Shown: one piece after another, positions 33,149 through 44,079 of the stretch
How the letters are laid out: every line of letters begins with the position of its first letter
Position numbering within the stretch: position 1 is the stretch's first letter
Source of the DNA: Aplidium turbinatum
Taxonomy: Eukaryota; Chordata; Ascidiacea; Aplousobranchia; Polyclinidae
Length of the DNA: 64,000 nucleotides
Direction of reading: 5' to 3'
Assembly: GCA_918807975.1 (NCBI GenBank)
Contig: OU964920.1
Coordinates: 3,608,501 to 3,672,500, forward strand
Program-made: the position numbers and the translations under genes
The notes under the pieces: model-generated
The model's input: the letters and a program-made list of their open reading frames with translations, nothing else
Database searches by the model: none
What the model was told of the DNA's origin: nothing

Positions 33149-33968
33149 TTGACGCTTTTGATATAATATTATAAATAGATTTCTAAGAATTGCGCGACTT
33201 TTTGAAGGAACTTTTGATAAAATGTTAATCTAAATTTCAGTTAAAGCCCTATATTACTTCACCTTTAAAGTCGGAAGTTACATTCAGACAACATATTTTC
33301 CTCGTCTTTTAAGAATCATAACACAGACAAAAGTCTATCTATCTGCATATCTGCCCAATTGTCGAAAGTATATTGTTAACAATACTTGATAATTGATATA
33401 GATAAAGACAGTATAACTTTCTGAAGTTTGAAAATCATATTCAAGCGTTCATGCTGTATACATATACTCTCTTTTTTTTCTAATTACTAATTCGCAATGG
33501 AGCATGAGGGAAAATTCTAAACAATTCTATTCTGCTGACGATTGGTGGCAGTCTACCTTCTTGGACAAGGTGGCAAGAAAAAGATTTCTAAGTTTTTAAG
33601 CCACGTAAAGTCACAAAACCGAACCTGTTTGAAAGATAAACTGTGCAGAAAACGATAACAGGAATGATAAGGAACTTTCTACCTCATCTTTTCTCCGTTT
33701 GTTAACGTAACTAAACCTTAAATAAATGTATGAACAACTTCACCAACTGGTTCCACTTGTATATCATATTACTGCATCCTTTACTAAAAGGAATGTTACC
33801 AACACAAGGTGGGTCTATTAAATTCTATTTGTGTAGTATGTCAATATTTTCACCACTGCGTTTGCATTCATGTTAGTGACTAGACGATATACGCAAATGA
33901 CTGACATAACTTGTAATTCAAAAAGCAGCACAACAGAACATTGAAGTAAATGTATTGCTTAACCCAGG

Positions 33969-34168
33969 CCCGTTGAGAGGATAATGTGGGCCGATACCAA
34001 TGTGGTCTTCGGATCTCAAGTCAAGACACTTCGTAGAAAAACTCACTGTATCCAAACAATGCGAGGTGGGTTCTTCAATTTCCCGGGCCCTTTAGAAAGG
34101 TTACGAACCCCTGAAACCACCCAGACACGGGTCTAAAAGTACCTCTTGGACCCCCTGTCAACGCTACT
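33969..34168. repeat. About 190-bp dispersed repeat (GTTGGGAGG family), copy 1
   Basis: Shares cccgttgagaggataatgtg, gaaaccacccagacacgggt and ccctgtcaacgctact with copies at 48673, 49662 and 58787. No coding potential and no terminal inverted repeats were recognised. The class is unknown. Confidence 0.65.
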
Positions 34169-34692
34169 AGCTCAAACTAAACCTTGTCTCAACTAACACC
34201 CATTGCAACCATGTAAAGGTTGGATAAGCGTAACCCAAGTGGGAAAGAATCTAGCGTGGTGTGCTTGCCACATATCCGACTTTGGAATGAGGCAGCTTTT
34301 GTGTGCGCCGAGTCCAACACCACAACACGCGTGTCGTTGCTAAAGGCGAAGCGAACGCTATCTGGAAGCAAGTGGTGTGGAATGCTAGGGCTGTCCTGTC
34401 ACACCAGACGCTTTTATCAAAACGTTTGAAACAAATACATACAGTATTACAAAACTTTGAAGATTGCACGAAACAATCCAACCCATCTAAAGACAATTCT
34501 AAGCGACTATTACAAATCTGCCATGTCTGTGCTTGGGTCAGGTAGGGTAGATTTTCATCCTGACTCTTGGATTTTGGGAGTAGATGTACCACCTCATGTC
34601 AAATTGTAAAAGTCGAGTAGAAAAAGTGATGATAATAAATGTAGACCAATTATGCAGTAAATCTGTAACTTCTCAACACATCAAGTACTATT

Positions 34693-34765
34693 GGCTGCGT
34701 GTGCTGGCGGTGAGAGTACTGTACGAAGGACATCGGTTCGACGCCTATCGGAGCACCTGGCTATT
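34693..34765 (+). mobile_element. tRNA-derived SINE, family 4, head only
   Basis: gcgtgtgctggcggtgagag and gacatcggttcgacgcctat match the family head with A- and B-box spacing. The body is absent. Confidence 0.5.
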
Positions 34766-35186
34766 TGAAGAATTTTTCAGATTTTGTCAACTTTTGGAGA
34801 CTGTCTGAATGAATTTTTCTAAATATTATTTTAACGTCTTCTTTACTGTCTTTCCCAGATGACACATTTAGTTTTAACATCATCAGACGTGGAAAAACAA
34901 GGACAATTTGATTTCGAAAATTTCAGTCAGACTGTTAATAGTTATTTAATTGTCTAATTGAGCGATTTTTAACTTACTGTTTCACATTTTTAGTGCTTCC
35001 CCAAGGCGACAAAAAGCTTTAATATGATTACGAGTTAGCAAAAAGTAAAAAAAAAACTTAGAAAATTTCAGTTTTCAGTAGACAGTAGCAGTAGCGGTAC
35101 TCAAAATCTGCAAAACGTGACAAATCAGGCCGCACAGTAATTTAGCAAGACGTCCAATAACTTAAATGGATGACACGAAAACTGGC

Positions 35187-35230
35187 TTTTTTGTCTTCCC
35201 ATCCAATTAATTGGACGGGAAGACAAAAAA
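35187..35230. repeat. Perfect-centre palindrome, 22-bp arms
   Basis: ttttttgtcttcccatccaa/tt-aattggacgggaagacaaaaaa is self-complementary with one mismatched pair and no loop. It could extrude as a cruciform. No family relationship was seen. Confidence 0.8.
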
Positions 35231-35239
35231 ACTAATATT

Positions 35240-37960
35240 AATCTTTAACAATCAGGCATAAACTTGGATAAAAAAAAAATCTAATATCTTATTGGTTATT
35301 GCTAATCACACTACGTTTATCGACCTATCGGTTGCATCAATCAATTTCCTCGGTGTCTCACTCGCTTTCTGGCACCCTAAATTTTGTAATTTTTAAGCTG
35401 CCTGACTATGACAACTGCAAACGCCCCAATCGTTAGATGTTATGCATTCCTTTGACCTGTCACTTAATTTAACGGTGAGATTACATTTCTATTATGACTG
35501 ACCAAATCTCCATACGTATAAGTAACATAAACTTTCTCAATTTGCATGCCCATGCAAAAAGCATATTCACATTTAATAACAAAACGCGTACCAGTGCCAG
35601 CTCAAAGCTATGATTGACAAATCAGTCTCGCAGAAGGAAAATATAAAAAATGTGGGAATCCTTATATCATAAAAAAACATTCTAAACCTTTTACATAGAA
35701 TTATGTTTTCTGACTTTGCTATATCAAAAAGTGAAAAACAATCTCAACATTTGGCTACAAATATTAAATGCGATGCGATGACAGAAACAAGCAATTTGCA
35801 ATTTTACATTTCCAACCTCGTTTCATCTCAACTGGATTTACTTTGCAACAAAACTACTAAATTATCCGAACACCCAGAATACAATAACTACAGTTACTCT
35901 TTTACATAAACTCTATATCTCAACGGGTTAAACCAATATTACAAGAGTTACTATGGATGAATCGATGAGTTAGAATCCACCCTGTTTTGTTTACTCATAA
36001 ATACAGTGCTGCATTTTGCAAGAGGTTTGCAGCTCCAGCATATGACATGCGTTTGACTGTATCTCCAACTGTCCTGATTAGCAAGCAGTAGTGCACATTA
36101 TCCAAACGTGGAAATAACGTAATGATACGTTATGTCGTTGCTATAAAGAATTCGCCGCTTTCCAGTTGAAACTTAAACGCTATACTTCCTCTTCACCTAA
36201 CCATCAATTGTAATGTGAAACCACTTCCAACCTCAAATCGAACCTCCTCAGACTAAATAATGAGCCATTCACGCTGGCACTGATACAACAGCTAAACACG
36301 AAATTCTAGCGTCAAACTGATGCATTGCAACGTTAAAACAACAGGTAAAATCTGACTGTTCATCTGGGAACGTTGCACTTGCTACAAAAATCATTGATAA
36401 AATCTTGTTATCAGGAACAACTTGTTCAACATGTGGCCATGAAAGTTGCCATATATAACTGGTAATCATTCTTGTTTCGTGGGAGAGATATGAATAAACT
36501 TGTCTGGCGTACTCCAGAGATTTGCTGTTCAAATTTAGGCATTGACCTGACCACTTAAAATAGCATTTCAACCATGTGATTTTTCTGACACCAGTTAAAA
36601 ACTGAAATATCCAGCAAATTTTTTGATTATTTCCTGGTTGAACTGGTTTTGCATTGTGTTGATCAACATATTATATTTAAATTAACTTTATTCTGACACA
36701 CAAACACGTTTTTAAGCCTACGTCATCTTACAATCGTTTAAAAATCAATGATGTGTGTAGCGTTACTTTGAAACAGATTACACTTATACAGCAGATCAAC
36801 TTTTTCATGGCTCACAATAAACTACGTATTATATTGCGTGGGCGTTTTTAGAGGTTATTGAGAGGCATCTGCGTCTCATATTTCGCATCAGTCAGTCATA
36901 ACTTATAAACATACTAGCTCTCGCAACAGCACACGCCTAAAAAGTCTGCTGCATAAATTACAGGTATTCTCAAGTAAGCCAGGTAAGTCACTTTCTGTAT
37001 AAAAAAATATATCCTTAATATGTGCTGTAACTATTCAAGGCCGGGTATTTCTCCAACTCACTTCCGCCCTTCTTTCGCAATATTTTGTCAATTATATCCT
37101 ATATGACGTCACCATTGTTGTATATTTCAACAAAGCTCACGTGGTAAATTACGACATTTTTGTTTGTAAAGGTATTCAAGTTACTCAGGTACACTACACT
37201 TGGCTACACTTACACGTTGCTGAGCTAACAAAATCAATCCTTTCTATATTGATATATATATTGCCACTACATCAAAGATGCTTTTTTTAGTAATAAGAAT
37301 TGTTAAAAGTGTCCCTAAATCCTCTTAAGTCGCCATGGTTCGTCATTCCAGGAAAATATAATCACAAGCATAAAGCAAAAACCTTGAAATGCTTGGTCCA
37401 TCTGCACAGAAAAAACCAAAACCTAATTATAGAAATCTTACTCATGGTTTAACAAACAAATGTTTTTTTTATCATAAATCATGAAATTCTCCTTTTTTTG
37501 GTTTTTCTGCTCCATTTTTTGCTTGAAAAATACTCCATATCTTTTCAGTATGAAAAAGAAAAATCTGAGCACTTTACAATTTTCAAAGTATTCATCAGAA
37601 CGTAGGTGACTAGCGTACCAAGTGTTGTCGGAAAAGTGACTAGTTTTGCATTACTCAAGCCACTTTTTTCAATAAACTAAATAAACCCAGAACGCACAAG
37701 GCTTGCCGATAACTTTCTTCGTTTCTTTCAGCCGACTGCTTGTGCTTTTTAGCATAATTCAAACCTGCAGGATCAATTACAATTGGTCTTGATTCACCAA
37801 TGATTAATAATAATTCTCAGGAAATATCGCTAATTTTACAACTTTCACCGCCGAAAAAGTCTTGAACAAGAGTTTAAAACAGTGTAAAACTTATGTTTTT
37901 TTTCTCGGTTTCGGCTGCCAACATCTTACTCCAGTTAACTTGTTAGTGATGTTCTATTTA
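35240..37960. other. Intergenic DNA, no feature recognised
   Basis: AT-rich with several chance frames (for example 36269-36571 minus) and no splice-supported exon. It includes the 3' flank of gene B, where I saw no canonical polyadenylation signal close to the stop. Confidence 0.4.
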
Positions 37961-37965
37961 GTTGG

Positions 37966-38036
37966 CTAAGTTTTTACGCTACTACAGTCAGGACAGTTTT
38001 GGTGTGTGCTGGCGTAAATTTTTTCCTGCATGACTT
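37966..38036 (-). CDS. Gene B terminal exon
   Basis: TTTTTTTATCTTCAG/AA has an excellent pyrimidine tract and the right phase (1). The frame runs VMQEKIYASTHQNCPDC and then SSVKT-stop. Confidence 0.65.
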
Positions 38037-41000
38037 CTGAAGATAAAAAAAGTGCTTTGGCATTAAAACCTGAAAAAACACTGACAGAGAAATGACCTTC
38101 TAAAAATAGCCTGTTTTTTGGTAGAAAAGTGACGTTTTCTCTATAGTTCCTCGTATTCACTTCAGGTCCTAGATATAGTTGCTCAAACAAAAATATATAT
38201 ATAAAAAAAAAAAAGAATCACAGCTCGCCTTTAACTGATAAGAAATGTGACTTTTACCTCTTTGTACACCAGTCTGTGAAACAACGTATCTGCCATTATC
38301 ACACTCTTCCTGCCTGAAACCGAAAATAAATTAACTACCCTTTACAGTTTACACTACAGAGAAGTTCTGCTTTGACTTGTACCTGGCTGACTGAGATATC
38401 AATTCATTTTAAATTGATTCCGCGTCAGAATACGTCTAAAAATGTTGAAGTAATTTAAACACTGCATGGTTTACTCTCTAGGAAGTTGATTGTGATTAAC
38501 AATAGGCTACGGGCGAGTAAACAATGATTGACAGTTTTTACCACGTATGAGTCATATTCCGTTCCTTCCCCCCCACTCGCCGGCTTGTAACTTTTGTTAA
38601 AGCAACGTTTGACAACGTTAATATTTTAAAGAAGTTAACTTTCTGTTTTGAAGAAATTTTAGCAGTGAGATGACAAAGAAGACAATAGAGATTTTCTTTT
38701 CACCCACAATATCAACCAAAATTTTATAATTTCCAGTACAATTTGTTCTTTTTTTTTAAACTGAAATCAATAGATTTTAGCTCTGAAGCTTCATGATAGT
38801 TGTGTCGACTGCTTAGAAAATGAAATCCGTCATTTTCACATTGATTCATCGCCTGCAGACGTTAAAAATGACAGATATTTCTATTACTGAATTATCATCA
38901 GAGTAACAACCAAACCTTAAAATCTACTTTCTCTGCTGTTTTGAAGCCTTCGCCAGTGCTTTGGATAGGCAGTGACATTGGCTCGTTTGAGATATACAAT
39001 CAACAATTATGTATCTTGTACAGTAAAGCAATTCCTGTTTACGGTGATTCAACGTAAAAGGGGAGTGATTGTCTGACAGAACACCAACAGAAGCATTACT
39101 TTTTTTTACTACTTTATTTTAGAAATTAACTTGCCCTGAAAACACCTTCGTAAAAGGAAGTCAAAAGTTCAGGCATAGGCTACCTAACAAAATCCTGATA
39201 TCACCTCATGTGTTGTGATTCATATAAAATCCTGGGAAACTCATGACGGAAGTTAAACTGAAGATCGTGAGAGAAAATATTGACACGAAAGTTTTTGAAA
39301 AATAACATCAGAAAAGTAAAACAATGGATATGTTGTTGCTGTGATATTCATCAACACAATTCACTGAATTTAATTTTATTTCTACTCTATACAGTTAACT
39401 TCGTTAAATCTACGTTGTCCATGAATATACAGGCCAGCAGTTTGCTTTTCAAGCCTTTGTTTTGTCTAAATATAGCGATTTTAAATTTGTACATTGCTAG
39501 TAGTCTTCATAGAGTCGGTAGACTGCAGCCTTACGAATTATCCACATTGGAAAAAAATATTCTAAAATTGAGTTGGGTATTAAAGACAGCAAGCTGTTTT
39601 ATTTTCAATCTCACTTGAAGTTGTTGAAGAAGTTCAACAATTGATATTTGAACAAGATTTTGCTAAATAGTGTAAGTACGGGGATTTGGTATATAGTGAT
39701 CACAATTCACTACACAAGCGGCTGATGTGACAAATGTTGGCAAAAATCAACAGCAACACTTAAACTACAGGCGAAAAATGCCTATAGTAACCTAGCCTGC
39801 GTTAGTGATTCAAAGCTTCTGCAAGTACTAGAACTAGAATTATTTAGTCAAGCTTTTGAAAAGGTATTCTACTACGAAGGAATTAATACTCTCATACCCA
39901 ATAACCATCAACTGGTCATGCCACTGCTAGAGTATGATCATGCAATCAAATACAACTTGTCAGCATGCGCTCTTTAATGAAAATTTGTTGATTTTCTAAA
40001 ACTGTTACTTCAAATAGATGCAAAATTCTGATGGTTGAAAAGACGGTTCATTTCAGCTTAAAGTCACACTCCCAGTGCAAGGCTGTTCATTTGTGTAGTT
40101 TACGCGATTTGGTACGTACCTTGCGTGGGAGATTTCTAGTCCGCCGCTTTGCTTTCTGGTCTTTAATTTGCGGAGACTTCGTCTTGGTGAAAATTTTTTT
40201 GGCTTGTCCCTGAAGGTAATTGAAAATTTTATTGAAATATTGATCAAACAATCCAAATGTTACACGTTTGGAGGGCAACTTGTGTAAATGAAACTCACTT
40301 GTAAAAACTTCAGCGTTTTTTCTGACAAAACCAACTTAAAGAATGGACATCAAGAAAAAAGAAATTGTAACAAAATTTAAAAAAAATGTAAAAGATAGGA
40401 GATTAATGAAGATAAAGGCTTTTTATCAAGTATTAGTAATTCCATGTCACATTTACCGTTAAAGTTTCCATCAAACGTTTTGCTCATTTTCAGATGTTAT
40501 CACAATCACTAAAATCTTATGTATGCCATGAAGAAAGTTATCCGCGTCAAATTATTGTCATTCTGTATGTAAAGATACTTCAAGATCAAGTGGCGCTGGT
40601 TCGACTTTCGGGTTATGCTCTTGAGCAATGCATTTCAAGGACTACCCTCTATTCAGCGGTACCTTGTGAATGGAATAATTCACCAGCAACAGCACTTCAA
40701 CGATTGGAAACTTCACCCGGCCAATCTCGGTGACCCGGCATGCCGAGGATAAAGATTCCATCGATCAAAACGAAAGATGCGTATATATTTGTTCTAAACA
40801 ACAACTGTAACAATAACAATCCCAAACAGCAAAATCCGTCATTTACATTGATTCAACGTCTGCTAAAAATGACGGATTTTGCTGTCTGGGAATAACGTAC
40901 TTTTCTTCTGGTGGCCCAGCGTCGTTTGGACTGGTGACGTCGTAGTGGCTTTTACGCAGAAGATTACGTGTGAACTGTGACGTCATGCTGTCTGAAGATG

Positions 41001-43413
41001 CGCTCATGTCTGTAGCAGCTGCACAGATCACGTGACCATGAGTGGCATGACTAGACGCTTTTCTCAAGAGGCTAGCGTCACCCCAAAAAACCCACCAGTT
41101 GGTTTTTGATACCAGTTTTCTTTAAATTGAATTAATTTTACATTTTCCTTCCCAGTACCGTGGTTCGAAGCATTATCTCAGTCAGGCAAAGAAAACCACA
41201 CAACAGCATGGCACTTATTACATTTCAAAAGAAAAAAATGCGAACGTTTTCGGCTATGGGACATCTAGCCTTCATCAGGCGTTTGAACAATTAATTGACG
41301 TTGCACTGAAACCAGAATTGCTAGAGAATAAATTATGTCACAAAATAAATAAATAAAGGTACAAAGTGTAAAGAGTTACATATATATAGTGTAACACACA
41401 AGAAGCCTCCTTGATATAAGTTTAAGCATTTTATTTGTAAGTAACAATGAATGATTTGAAATTAAAGTTGAACAGCTCATTGCTGAATAAACGATTTTTA
41501 TTAATTAGATCTTGATTCTCGAACTGGGAAAGCTTCTTGCAGAGATTAATCCTGGCAGTTTCGCATACTTGTAGAGGTTTTGAACCACTGACGCAGGTCA
41601 GTTACCGAGATTAACGGAGTGAAGTTTTCTGACTGTTGAAGTGTTGTTGCCGAGAAATTATTCCATCCATTAAGTGCCATTGAATAGAAAACAGTCCTTA
41701 AAATGCGTTGCTAAAGTGCACAGCCCGAGTGTCGAACCAGCGGCGCTTGATCTTGAAGCTTCTTCGTTCACGAAGTCACGCGCTCACCAACTGAGCTATC
41801 GGGGCGGACTACCTTTCAAAATTTTCCCTTAACTCTTCAAAATGACCAACTAACAAATGCAGAGTTAATAAAGTGATGATGCCAATAGTTAACTGTATCT
41901 AATGAACTTACTGGGTTCTTTGATCGGAGACTCGACAAGATTTTCCGAGCTGGTTTTCGGAGATTTTCGTCGATCAGGTGATAGTCGCCGCAAGATGTCA
42001 GACCTGAGCAGCAAAGCGTTTATTGCAACGTTGACTCGTAGAAACCAAAAGGATAAACAAATAAACATGAAACATTTTAATGCCTTACTGACGTTTCGCC
42101 CATCGTGTCAACCGGCATCTTTAGACTAAACAGTAATCTAACAAAGTAGGCTACATCTAATCTAGTTGTTCTTCTCTAACTAGATTTATTAGCGAACTAG
42201 ATTCATTAGCGATGTAATACACAGAATGTCGTTCAGCCGAGTGCGCATAAAGTCGCCACATTATTATTATTAAATAACCGCTGAGACAAAGCACAAACTA
42301 TTGGAGGTGACGCATCCCTGAAGGCAGAGGGATATCATATGTCATCATCAGTACAGTGAAGGTCTGGTAGCTTAGGCAATAAAATTAACTTTCCCAATAT
42401 TTTAACCCTAGAATAGACTGAGAGTGACCTATCTAATTCCTCATAGACACTCGAAGATTGGAGGATACCTTGCTACGTAGTTGAAACCGTCTTTCTCATC
42501 AAATAAAATCGACAGAAAAATCACCAACAGACCAAGCAACAAACTACTGTAATTTTGAAGCGATTTTGCACAAGTTAAAACTGAGCAGGGCAAATTTGTT
42601 CACTCAACGAGATAGCGAATGATAATAGTGGAAATTTGCGTTTCATTACGCTGCTTTCCGTTGGCGTGCAACGATAACTAAGAACTTTGCTACTAATTGG
42701 AATAAAAAGATATTTTAAGAAATGTTTATAAGTTATATACCGGCTCTTCTGCGTTTTCAGCATGTTTTCTTTTTTTGTCTCTTTTATATCAGTTTTTGAT
42801 AGCTCTGTGATGTCATAACCTTGTATCTTTGCAACAGCAGAACGTGAAAAGACAAACTCAGCTTCAGATCCTGAAGCAAATTTAATGGCGATCGCAGCTG
42901 ATTTACGCCCCTTCGACTTGCCATCAGCGATCCCATCCAACCTCCAACAATCGCTGATTGAAATTCCATTAATCTCTTCCCATGTAAATCCCAGTGTTTC
43001 CCGAAGAAAAAGTCGAATATGTTTTTCAATCTCATCCTGCTTTTCCGCTTTTTTGATGTCCAATCCATGTAACACGAGGCAAACCGGATCTTCCAGTTGT
43101 TTGGACACAGATCCTTTTCTTGAGTAATCAGACAGAAGATCTTCATCTTCAATAAATTCTTCCACGTTTATATTCGAAGAAAGTTGGGAGACATTTGACT
43201 CCTTGCGCCCATAGATTGATATTTGAAGTTGAGAAAGCACATTTTCGATGTTTGTAAGACGCCGAGAAACTTGATGTTCATATTTTTCAAGCTTCGACTG
43301 CAAGCTTAAGATTTGGACCTCAACAATGTTAACTGCTGAATCTCTGATCCTTGGGATGTCATTAGAAATTGACTTCGATGATGATTTGCGAGACGTCGCC
43401 ATTGAAACAACAC
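37966..43413 (-). CDS. Gene B: coiled coil plus LINE ORF1p-like RNA-binding domain and basic Ser-rich tail
   Basis: Six exons join in matching phase: 42741-43413, 41912-42003, 40901-41018, 40120-40209, 38258-38313 and 37966-38036, with TAG at 37966-37968. From the Met at 43402 the product is about 362 residues. Residues about 22-62 form a heptad-rich coiled coil (VEVQILSLQSKLEKYE, then RRLTNIENVLSQL). Residues about 105-206 (CLVLHGLDIKKAE, HIRLFLRETLGF, ISISDCWRLDG, AIAIKFASGSEAEFVFSR) match the layout of the RRM-type domain of L1-like ORF1 proteins (Transposase_22 type). The remaining 150 residues are basic and serine-rich (RRLSPDRRKSPKTSSE, KKFSPRRSLRKLKTRK) and end in QNCPDCSSVKT. ORF1 proteins trimerise by the coiled coil and bind nucleic acid; whether this product does so is inference. 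The acceptor at 43413 is phase 1 and could be reached from the exon ending at 57140, in which case this is the 3' half of a longer gene. Confidence 0.7.
38258..38313 (-). CDS. Gene B exon 5
   Basis: TTTTCGGTTTCAG/G to CAAAGAG/GTAAAA, 56 bp, phase 2 in and phase 1 out. It encodes QEECDNGRYVVSQTGVQR. Confidence 0.65.
38398..38445. mobile_element. Palindromic MITE, weak core fragment
   Basis: tttaaattgattccgcgtca followed by acgtctaaaaatg resembles the core only. It is in a gene B intron. Confidence 0.3.
38822..38880. mobile_element. Palindromic MITE, right arm deleted
   Basis: aaatccgtcattttcacatt, gattcatcgcctgcagacgt, then aaaaatgaca. The segment gaatcaatgt of the right arm is missing. Confidence 0.65.
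39025..39080. mobile_element. Palindromic MITE, shortened copy
   Basis: tttacggtgattcaacgtaa followed by gggagtgattgtctgaca. The centre is deleted. Confidence 0.4.
39280..39790. other. Gene B intronic DNA with a 112-codon chance frame
   Basis: The plus-strand frame at 39280-39618 is rich in Leu, Ile and Phe from AT-rich sequence, lacks splice sites and lies antisense inside gene B. I do not call it a gene. Confidence 0.45.
39795..39832 (+). mobile_element. SINE family 1 fragment
   Basis: cctgcgttagtgattcaaag followed by cttctgcaagtac matches part of the family 1 3' body only. Confidence 0.45.
40120..40209 (-). CDS. Gene B exon 4
   Basis: CAATTACCTTCAG/G to CACGCAAG/GTACGT, 90 bp, phase 2 in and out. 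It encodes a very basic segment (DKPKKFSPRRSLRKLKTRK), a possible nuclear-localisation signal. Confidence 0.7.
40576..40768 (+). mobile_element. tRNA-derived SINE, family 1
   Basis: From tcaagatcaagtggcgctgg and the B box (ggttcgactttcgg) through ggaataattcaccagcaaca to cgaggataaagattccatcg. The A box is truncated and the body is missing the cctctacaag segment. It is in a gene B intron. Confidence 0.7.
40821..40890. mobile_element. Palindromic MITE beside a gene B splice donor
   Basis: cccaaacagcaaaatccgtc ... gattcaacgtctg is joined to aaaaatgacggattttgctg-tctggg, so the right inner arm is deleted (70 bp). Its edge is only 8 bp from the GT of the exon 3 donor. Confidence 0.8.
40901..41018 (-). 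CDS. Gene B exon 3
   Basis: The donor GAAGAAAA/GTACGT (phase 2) is strong. The start is less sure: TGATCTGTGCAG/CT fits the required phase 1, and two other AGs a little downstream would also fit. It encodes ATDMSASSDSMTSQF and LLRKSHYDVTSPNDAG. Confidence 0.6.
41519..41808 (-). mobile_element. tRNA-derived SINE, family 1, near full length
   Basis: On the minus strand it runs from gtccgccccgatagctcagt (A box) and ggttcgacactcgg (B box) through the family body to ctttcccagttcgag. It is one of three near-complete copies and lies in a gene B intron. Confidence 0.75.
41912..42003 (-). CDS. Gene B exon 2
   Basis: CTTTGCTGCTCAG/G to GAACCCA/GTAAGT, 92 bp, phase 2 in and phase 1 out. It encodes SDILRRLSPDRRKSPK then ENLVESPIKEP. 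Both splice sites are strong. Confidence 0.7.
42741..43413 (-). CDS. Gene B first recognised exon: coiled coil and ORF1p-like domain
   Basis: The open frame of 223 codons has strong coding character. Its left edge is GATTGATAG/GTGTTG, which has a weak pyrimidine tract and is 11 bp before ATG 43402. Its right edge is AAGAGCCG/GTATAT, phase 2, joining perfectly to the next exon. Downstream of the donor the frame quickly loses coding character, which supports the boundary. Confidence 0.75.
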
Positions 43414-44012
43414 CTATCAATCACAGGCCAAATTCTTATACTTTTTTTTGTTAAATTGTCTCAACAACGTCGACAAGCCGACCTAAACATATTTAAAATA
43501 TTTGATTTGCATGAGTTTTGTGTTTGCTTCATTCTTTCTTCACGTGGACACCTATTCAAATTAGCAAGTAAAATGTAAAAGTTCAACCTAAAAATAAAGA
43601 ATAAAGAAGTGAAGGCAAAGTTTTCCAAATGAGGCATTTTTTTGCATTGTCCCACTTTACCCCAGTAACCAGCAGCATAGCGACCATCAATTTAATCATT
43701 TCATCTTCAACAAAATGTAAGAAATTTGTTGATATTGTAGACTAAAGTGTATTTGTACAACCTTAAACACCAAGCAATACTGTACTTGGAGACAACATGA
43801 GAACCCTACAATTACATAGATATTGTGGCACACAAAGTTTAAACAAAAAGTGTTCCCGAAGGTAGGAATCTTATATGAGTAAGACTACATAAACTAAATT
43901 GTGAAGGTCCTGCTTACTCAGAATATTTAAATCTATTACATCAAAAAATTACTAAATTGATAAAGATAAATTGATAAAGGTAACTTTGTCAGAGAAGTGA
44001 TATTGTGCAACC
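43414..44012. other. Upstream flank or intron of gene B, no feature recognised
   Basis: AT-rich with no further exon or repeat recognised. It is either 5' flank of gene B or part of the long putative intron joining exons D. Confidence 0.4.
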
Positions 44013-44079
44013 CAGTGCCGGTCTTAGAGTAATTCGGGCCCTGTGCGGAATATGTTTCCCCAACGACAACAATCCAATT

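Noticed and set aside
34251-34592. 113-codon minus-strand frame, with open frames also on the plus strand
   Set aside because: Several overlapping frames of equal quality on both strands, no splice sites and no family resemblance.
39280-39618. 112-codon plus-strand frame
   Set aside because: Antisense inside gene B, AT-driven Leu/Ile/Phe composition and no splice or start context.
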